This document shows positions 58,245 to 64,000 of a DNA stretch of 64,000 bases, piece after piece. Source of the stretch: Blasia pusilla (lineage: Eukaryota; Marchantiophyta; Marchantiopsida; Blasiales); assembly GCA_050084515.1 (NCBI GenBank), contig CM114272.1, positions 27,652,001 through 27,716,000 of the forward strand. Direction: 5' to 3'. The first letter of the stretch is position 1. Each line of letters begins with the position of its first letter. The position numbers and the translations under genes are program-made. Below the pieces are notes generated by a model that saw only the letters and a program-made list of their open reading frames with translations, made no database searches and was not told the origin of the DNA.

Positions 58245-60600
58245 CAAAGAGAGAATGAGAGGATGAGAGAGATTCATGGGGGAGCTCGCTGGTTTCTCAA
58301 TATTGGGTGTAGGTTGGGGACCGTGTTCCCCGCTATATGGCTCATGGGAGTGCTCACGGGAGCAAGAGCCATGTTGTTTTGACATTTGTGTGTCAATTTT
58401 TTGTGTGAGAGTGGCGCGCGGAAGCGCTGTCCAATTTTTGATAGGGATTGAGTATGGGGGCAGGTTGCTCTATGCCGGTGCTCTCGAGAGCACCATGTTA
58501 CTTGTTGATTTGTATTTTCATAGGTTTTACATTTTTGTTGGGAGAAATCAACACGGAAGCGCTGCCCAAAATTTATGTAGGAGAGACGTTGGGATTTATA
58601 ACATTCTTCGTAAATTTTTATTGGAAGTTTTGATTCAAAATTTTTTTATGCCATTGTAGATCGTGAAGTTTTGCATGCTATGCAATAGACGTTTCATGAT
58701 TTGGAGGTGCAAGCAGAAAGTGAAGGCTCATTTTGCAAAACTGCCATTGTTAGGTGATTTTTAGGGTAAATTTTTTTTTACCTTAAACCAGCCGCCGCGC
58801 CGGTGGCGACCGTCGCCTTCAATGGTCCATAGTCACCGTCAACGGTCGACCATCAATGGTCCACCGTCACCATCAATGGTCCATTGTTGTTGTCCGTCGT
58901 CGACCATCGACCACCACTGCCGCTCATAGCCGCGTTTGACCGTTGTTCGTCGTTGGTTGCCATTGCCACCATTACGGAATGGACGGTCTTCCACGACAAC
59001 CGTTGATTCTCTGACTTGGGCCGCCACCACGCACTTTTTTGTGGCCACCACCGTCATTGCCGCTTCGTCATCAACGAGTGATGGCTAGTGACCTCGGGTT
59101 ATGGTATTCAAGTTTTCATTTCATTCTGTTATGTTGTGATTGGTAACCGCTCGACGACGATCGAGTACCGTGCCGTGACACCCATAGCCGCAACGCACCA
59201 CCGATTTCCGTGCCGTGCCTTTCATGGCCGCACCAAACCGTCTCGATCACGGAGCCAGTCATTCACTAAGAAGCAGAGCGTGTGTATTGATGATTGAGGA
59301 GGGTATGCCGCGGAGTGCTGCATTCCATCATCAAGTGCCGTGCCGTTTTGTAGCCGTTCCGTGCCGCCAATGCCACATCGTACCGCTGGATCCACACCGT
59401 ATATTGAGGAGGTTTGAGCAGCGTCAGTACGAAAGGAGTACGACTTGCTGATTGGAGGAGTTGTCTTCACGACCCACTTGGGATCGAGATTTGAAATTTC
59501 CAAAGAGCGACATCGACATTATTGTAAGGTTACCCATTCTGGTCTCTTTCCGCGCATGTGTGAGGGATTTTTGGGATTTGGAAGTTATTTGGGATATTGG
59601 GTTTTGTGTTGATGTTGAGAGCATCGATGATGTATGGGTTTAGGGGACATAGACCTGTGTGGGATGTCCAGAGTTGAGGATGGTTTGTCGATGAGACGAT
59701 AGATGAGTTGATTTGTCGGACCACGCCCCTTGTTGCCGCACAACACACGTCTCAATGAGAGAGTGTAGATTGAGTGCCGCATGTTTAGTTTGAGTGATTG
59801 AGGGATTTCTCCCGAGATTGAGAGTGATCGTGTGAGAGGGGCACAAGGGTCGTCACGGCGTTCGAGGTTTCGAGGCAACTCGTGGTAGCTCGGGGCGAGT
59901 GGGCGTGAGAGGCGGAGTAAGGAGCAAGGAGCAAGCAAGCAAGCTTGCTTGCTTGGGCGTGAGGCTTTTTGCAAGATTTGTGATTTGAGTGTTGCATAAC
60001 TGGTCACCCATCTTTGGGCTATTCTACCTGGAAGACGCTTAACTGCTGAGTTCTTAACTATGCCAGTGTACACATTGGTGTAGCTCGTTTGGTGTTGTTC
60101 GGAGATGTGTTAGGCGCTTTATGCATCTTAGGTTTTTGGTTGATGGACCTCTAGCGCATAGTACGGTGTAGCCTCTCCATGCAGGTGATATTTTCAGGTG
60201 TTGTGAGTCCGACTAGCACGTCATCGAACCAAGGCGGAGTAGCTATTGCGTTAGAATTCTCTGGTGGGTTCTGTGAATTCAGGGGGGGCCACGTTTGGTG
60301 GATTGTGTTTCTTTGATTTCCATTTGCGATTGGAGGGTTGTCGTTGGACTTCCTGTGTTTGGATCCCCTCCATCGTTGCTTCTTTCTTGCGCGCCCATTA
60401 TTAGGGTTGACGCTGATTTCCAGAGTAGTGTTACTCCTGTGTGCTACCGGTAGTGAGGCTGGAGTGATGACCAGTAGACCGTGGGAGGCTTCTTGTGGTG
60501 ATGACAGGTTAGGTTGCCTACACCCATAGCTAGTAGAGCTAGAATAGTAGAGTTGTACTATTCTAGCTAGTAGAGCCAGAATAGTGGTCTGGTTGGGGAC
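58245..60600 (+). other. Leader of element B
   Basis: About 2.3 kb without a supported gene. It contains short repeats of a CAATGGTCCA type (58818-58890), a 24-bp perfect palindrome (59932-59955) and a hairpin (60539-60566). Matches to the element A leader include GGAAGCGCTGTCCA, AGGGATTGAG and GGTTACCCATTC. Open frames of 100-160 codons on the minus strand (for example 59585-60073) show no motif. Confidence 0.55.
60539..60566. repeat. Hairpin: 11-bp perfect stem, 6-base loop
   Basis: CTAGAATAGTA, GAGTTG, TACTATTCTAG. It lies just upstream of the element B gag region; the arm is repeated once more in part downstream (CCAGAATAGTGG). Confidence 0.8.
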
Positions 60601-61620
60601 CGTGGTGCGAACATTGGTGGTTTTACTCGGAGTGGATTGAGGTATCGGCTACTTTTTCCACTTCCGACGGTTGATGAAGAGGAGGACGAGGGTGTTCCAA
60701 ACACTGAGTCTTCTATGTTGTTATCGAGTGTTGCAGCTCCATTGGTTTGGGACATGGATGGGATATATAGGGCCATGAAGGGCCGATGATGATACTCGGG
60801 TGGAGTGGGCACCATCGAGTTGGAGGACTTCATGCAAGAGTTTGATATGTGGTGTGATATGCAGATGTTGCAGAATGCCACGTTGTTTACACCCTTCTTG
60901 GCTTGGAAGGGGTTGTTTCAGCACTTGGAGGGACCACCCATGGATGATTACCATGAGTTTAGGAAGGACCATGTTGTTGAGATTGAGGCGTGGAGATAAT
61001 ATTGGTCTTCAGGCTATGTGTCTATCACCCATGGTGGTATTGGTGGTAGTGCTCCTACTATGCCAGCCAGCCCAACGTTGAGTGGTACGAGTACGAGCCG
61101 GAGTGGGGGTACTAGTGGAGGTACTTGTGCCCCACCATCGTTCAGCCCGGTTGTAGAGTTCTTAAAGAGGTTGAAGAAGAACTATGAGGGAGTGAAGACA
61201 CAGAAGTTGAGGAGTCTTCAGGAATTTGAGCGAAAGACTGGTGAGAGTCTTCGTGAGGCATACACTCGTATGCGACGCTTGATTTTAGTTACCCAGGGTG
61301 TGACTGAGGCTCAGGCAGTCCAATTTTGGTATGGGATCTTGGACAGAGAGTTGCGCCGCAGGGTACGTGATGCTTATCTTATGAGTGATGATTCACCCAT
61401 ATTGACCCATGTGTTTGCTCTATCTGAGAAGATTGAGCTAAACATGGTGAAGGAGATAGTGGTGACATCCACATTCAGTAGGGATACAACAACTACTTCT
61501 CGTGTTGAGCAGTCCACCTCACAGTCTGGTAGTAGTGGTGGTGGTAGTAGTAGTGGGAGTCATGGGGGGTACACACGACCTCAGTCAGGTCCTAGAGGGA
61601 CACCTGCGTAGAGACCATTG
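60600..61620 (+). pseudogene. Element B gag
   Basis: Frame begins around TRSGLRYRLLFPLPTV (compare A: TRSGLRYLGVTSEELP), hits two adjacent TGA codons near 60785-60790, then GTIELEDFMQEFDMWCDMQM, FLAWKGLFQHLEGPPMDDYH and a TAA at 60997. The main gag core follows in a 197-codon frame, 61018-61611: FSPVVEFLKRLKKNYEGVKT, QEFERKTGESLREAYTRMRR, VQFWYGILDRELRRRVRDAY, then a Ser/Gly-rich tail. Confidence 0.87.
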
Positions 61621-61644
61621 CCTTCATTTGTTGCCCGCAGCAAG

Positions 61645-61870
61645 GACAGTCATGTTGGACATGTGGAGGTGATCATGTTAGGAGGTTTTGTCCCCAAGAG
61701 GATGGGAGACGGACTTTGGAGGATGGGCCTCAGTCGGCCCCAACTCAGTGTGATCATTGCGGGAGACCAGGTCATCCTCGAGAGCATTGCTTTGATCTTC
61801 ATCCAGAGTTGAGATCAGGCTGCGGCCATGGTGGAGTAGCTCCGAGAGGCCAAGGTGGTAGAGGTGGTAG
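61645..61870 (+). pseudogene. Element B nucleocapsid: two zinc knuckles
   Basis: CWTCGGDHVRRFC (C-x2-C-x3-H-x4-C, from 61653) and CDHCGRPGHPREHC (canonical CCHC, about 61751-61792), separated by an acidic/Pro linker, then a Gly/Arg-rich stretch. The shortened first box is shared with element A. Confidence 0.88.
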
Positions 61871-62258
61871 GGGTGGTAGAGGTGGACCAGTGGTTGGAGA
61901 GCCTACGGTGGCTACCCCTACCACTACGACAGAGTCAGCTATGGCTGCCAGGATTGAGCAGTTGGAGCAGAAGTTGGCTACTATGGCTGGTATCCAGCAT
62001 AGAGCAGGTTCGGGAGCAGGGGCTTCCACCTCTTATGGAGGGGATGATCTCTCTTATATGGCGAGTGCAGCACAGGTTGAGGCATCAGCTGCAGTTACGA
62101 GAGGAGCCACTCGAGCGTCAGAGCCACGTGGTGCTACTGTGGAGTTGGACCCACAGAGGAGTGAGGCTGGGAGGCAAGCTAGGCTTCCCCAATCATTCTT
62201 GTTGTCTGTGGTGTTTAGGACTCCATCCATGGTTCCTACGTAGCCTATTGAGCCGACA
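61871..62258 (+). pseudogene. Element B gag-pol linker
   Basis: Contains the coiled-coil-like AARIEQLEQKLATMAG, and YMASAAQVEASAAVTRGATR, matching A's AAQVEAAAVVTRGAAR. Ends at a TAG (62240-62242). Confidence 0.75.
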
Positions 62259-63551
62259 GTGGGGACTGAGGCATCTACATCGCGTGTAGTATATACAGAT
62301 GCAACATCCAATGCAATATTGCGGATGGAAACTTCAGTATTGGGATCCCCATTTTTTTCGGCCACGGAGCTGATGGCTTTAGGAGTTGACTTAGCTTCTG
62401 TATTTCAACTAGCAGCCACATTGTGTGAACGTGGGGATGTTACTGCTACATGTGCTGAGGTGGATGAGGGTGTTGCGATGGAGCGACCCTCTATGTTAGG
62501 TGTGGCATTGAGTATCATTGCTACTTGGCAAGCAGCAGAGGCGAAGATGGATGCATTACCAGCCCGGCCAGCCATTGATCGTGAGAGGCTTACACATGGT
62601 GTATGTATGTTGGACAACCAGAGTGGGATATTCCGATTGGTGAGTCCTTCAGGACATGTGTATAGACCTGATAGAGTCTTGTTAGACGATGGTGCCCAAC
62701 CTTTGATGTTGGGAAAGGCGACATGTATTGGTTTGGATATTCGGAGGTCAGAGCTTGAGCCTTGCCCATTCCAGATTCAGACATCACTTGGAGGAGCCAA
62801 TGATAGGTCTCAATTCATGATACGGGAGAAGTTGTTTATACAGTTGAGATCAGATCATGCGATTGATAGCACCTGGTTGGGAGTACCTGCAGTGGTCACA
62901 TCAGCCGAGTCGTATGATGTACTAGTTGGAGGAGCAGTATTGTACCCGATGGGTTTTCATATGGACTACTGGACTAAGACAACATCTTATAGACCTGGTT
63001 GGCAGTCTTGGGATGGACGTATGAGCCAAGTTCTTGTGAGATTTATTTATGGGGCTCGACCAGGAGGGTCTTCCCCAATGGTGTTAGCATTTGTGGCTGG
63101 TTTTAGTGGAGTAGTCACTTGGCCAGGAGACTTTTTGGAGGGTAATCTTTCTGCTATGGATTCTCCTGTGCATGAGGAGGTAGAGGAGGTCCCTAGTTTT
63201 GCAGAAGTGGCATCCTCATCGTTGGATGTGGCACTTTGGAGTTCAGGCGGTGCACTACAGCAAGAGGCTGATCGCCTATTGCAAGAGGCTTGGTGTGAGG
63301 CTGTTATACCTCACGAGGAAGAGGAGGCCCCACGGCAGACTCCTACTTCTAGTCTAGTTGGGTTATCCCCTTTGGATACTACACCCATTGTATGGCAATA
63401 TCCGCCGAAGGGCATTTGTGTGTTAGATCTCTTCTGTGGGATTAGCACTGGTTTGGCTGCAGTGTTGCAGACCGGTATTCCTGTGCGGAGATACGTGTAT
63501 GTGGAGCGAGATGAGACGGCCCAGAGAGTCTCATCCCGACATATCTGTTAG
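62259..63551 (+). pseudogene. Element B pol: protease and methyltransferase start in one frame
   Basis: A 430-codon open frame. Early landmark ELMALGVDLASVFQLAATLC; protease active-site region RVLLDDGAQPLMLGKATCIG (D-D-G-A, where A has D-S-G-A); then YDVLVGGAVLYPMGFHMDYW, SYRPGWQSWDGRMSQ, GVVTWPGDFLEGN, LSPLDTTPIVWQYPPKG; and finally methyltransferase motif I VLDLFCGISTGLAAVLQTGI (63420 on) and motif II RRYVYVERDETAQRV. The frame ends at TAG 63549-63551 inside the methyltransferase. It is the strongest evidence that the methyltransferase is part of the retrotransposon polyprotein. Confidence 0.9.
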
Positions 63552-63938
63552 TTGATGCGGAGATATCCTGAGTTGTTTCCGCCATCAACTATCCGTGGGT
63601 ACCAGCGTGCTTTGCCATCACACATTGCATTGTTGGGGGTGCAGGACCTTGAGAGGGTTGGTCTTGTGGATTTGGTGATTGTTGGATGGCCATGTCAGGG
63701 TCATACTTGTGTTGGTCGTGGTGAGGGATTACAGGACGCTACGTCTCGATTATTTTGGGAGATGTTACGGGTGTTACGACATCTTCAAGTTCATCAGGCA
63801 TGTGCTCCAGCTTACATTTTGGAGAATGTTCCATTGTTGGGTGACACGCGGAGCCGGATGATGGCGAGTGTTCATGAGGTGCGGTCTTGGATTGGACTTG
63901 CGGTGTTGTTGGATGCAACGCAAGTTGGCTCGTGTGCA
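63552..63938 (+). pseudogene. Element B methyltransferase, motifs IV to VIII
   Basis: Continues after the stop: RRYPELFPPSTIRGYQRALP, LERVGLVDLVIVGWPCQGHT (motif IV, catalytic Cys codon 63693-63695), ATSRLFWEMLRVLRHLQVHQ, ILENVPLLGDTRSRMMASVH (motif VI ENV, 63822-63830) and LLDATQVGSCAH (start of motif VIII), where it is cut. All visible catalytic residues are intact; the damage is the single stop at 63549 and the truncation. Confidence 0.9.
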
Positions 63939-64000
63939 CATGGACGATTACCATGAGTTCTCCCACAGATATGCCCAGGAGATAGAGACATGGCGACTCT
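63938..64000 (+). pseudogene. Gag fragment fused to the truncated methyltransferase
   Basis: Reads MDDYHEFSHRYAQEIETWRL, which matches element B gag at 60.94-60.99 kb (MDDYHEFRKDHVVEIEAWR) and not methyltransferase. Continues past the window edge. Confidence 0.75.

Larger units (their letters stand above)
57282..64000 (+). mobile_element. Gypsy-like retrotransposon B with methyltransferase (runs off window)
   Basis: A relative of element A, starting TGTCCCATC seven bases (AGAGAGA) after the end of A. Terminal repeat about 57282-58235 (split by a solo LTR at 57571-58044), leader to about 60600, gag, protease, linker and methyltransferase. Near 63938 the methyltransferase is abruptly joined to gag codons of another copy. 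RT, integrase and 3' end are not in the window. Confidence 0.8.

Noticed and set aside
59585-60073. 162-codon minus-strand frame
   Set aside because: In the element B leader, no motif, no match in the element A leader.

Overview
The window is nuclear DNA of a plant-lineage (streptophyte) eukaryote, probably not a flowering plant. It holds three intron-bearing plant-type genes: a cornichon homolog, a PRA1 family H-like protein and the small GTPase Ran. These sit in AT-rich, heavily transposon-filled DNA with long (AG)n tracts. No bacterial operons, rRNA, convincing tRNA or CRISPR were seen. The exact organism cannot be fixed from the sequence; gypsy elements carrying a DNA methyltransferase have been described in charophyte algae, which is one possibility.

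Layout. 1-5.2 kb: LINE reverse-transcriptase remnant, (AG)n tracts, unassigned DNA. 5.2-7.5 kb: cornichon gene (minus strand). 8.3-14.9 kb: solo-LTR-like copy, tandem repeats, and a gypsy RT fragment joined head-on to an inverted leader/gag fragment of the same superfamily. 15-16.7 kb: decayed MFS transporter and a small TPR-like scrap. 17.8-18.4 kb: LINE 3' end. 19.7-22.1 kb: PRA1-H gene. 23.3-24.3 kb: Helitron helicase remnant (minus). 26.25-31.53 kb: nearly complete Copia element (minus) with both LTRs, primer-binding site, polypurine tract and a TTAAT target duplication. 32.9-35.2 kb: second Helitron helicase remnant with a duplicated C-terminal part. 36.2-38.65 kb: Ran gene with eight coding exons. 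40.2-46.1 kb: decayed Copia element split by a LINE with an intact 573-residue ORF. 47.8-57.3 kb and 57.3-64 kb: two related gypsy-like elements, called A and B here.

Elements A and B are the most unusual part. Their polyproteins contain gag with two zinc knuckles, an aspartic protease, and a DNMT3-like (non-permuted) cytosine-5 methyltransferase domain. Element A continues with RNase H, the C-terminal part of integrase and a C-terminal PHD finger. A transposon would thus carry both a DNA-methylation writer and a chromatin-reader-type domain. Both copies are decayed by stops, deletions and nested insertions, but the domain order can still be read. Element A also shows an odd terminal-repeat layout (core - internal - tail - core - tail) and a leader with a 61-69 bp tandem array of small palindromes.

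The three host genes were assembled by hand from splice-site and reading-frame consistency. PRA1-H and Ran close in frame across all introns, each giving a predicted 223-residue protein. The last cornichon exon is tentative. Almost everything else is transposon debris, and TE nesting explains most of the broken reading frames.
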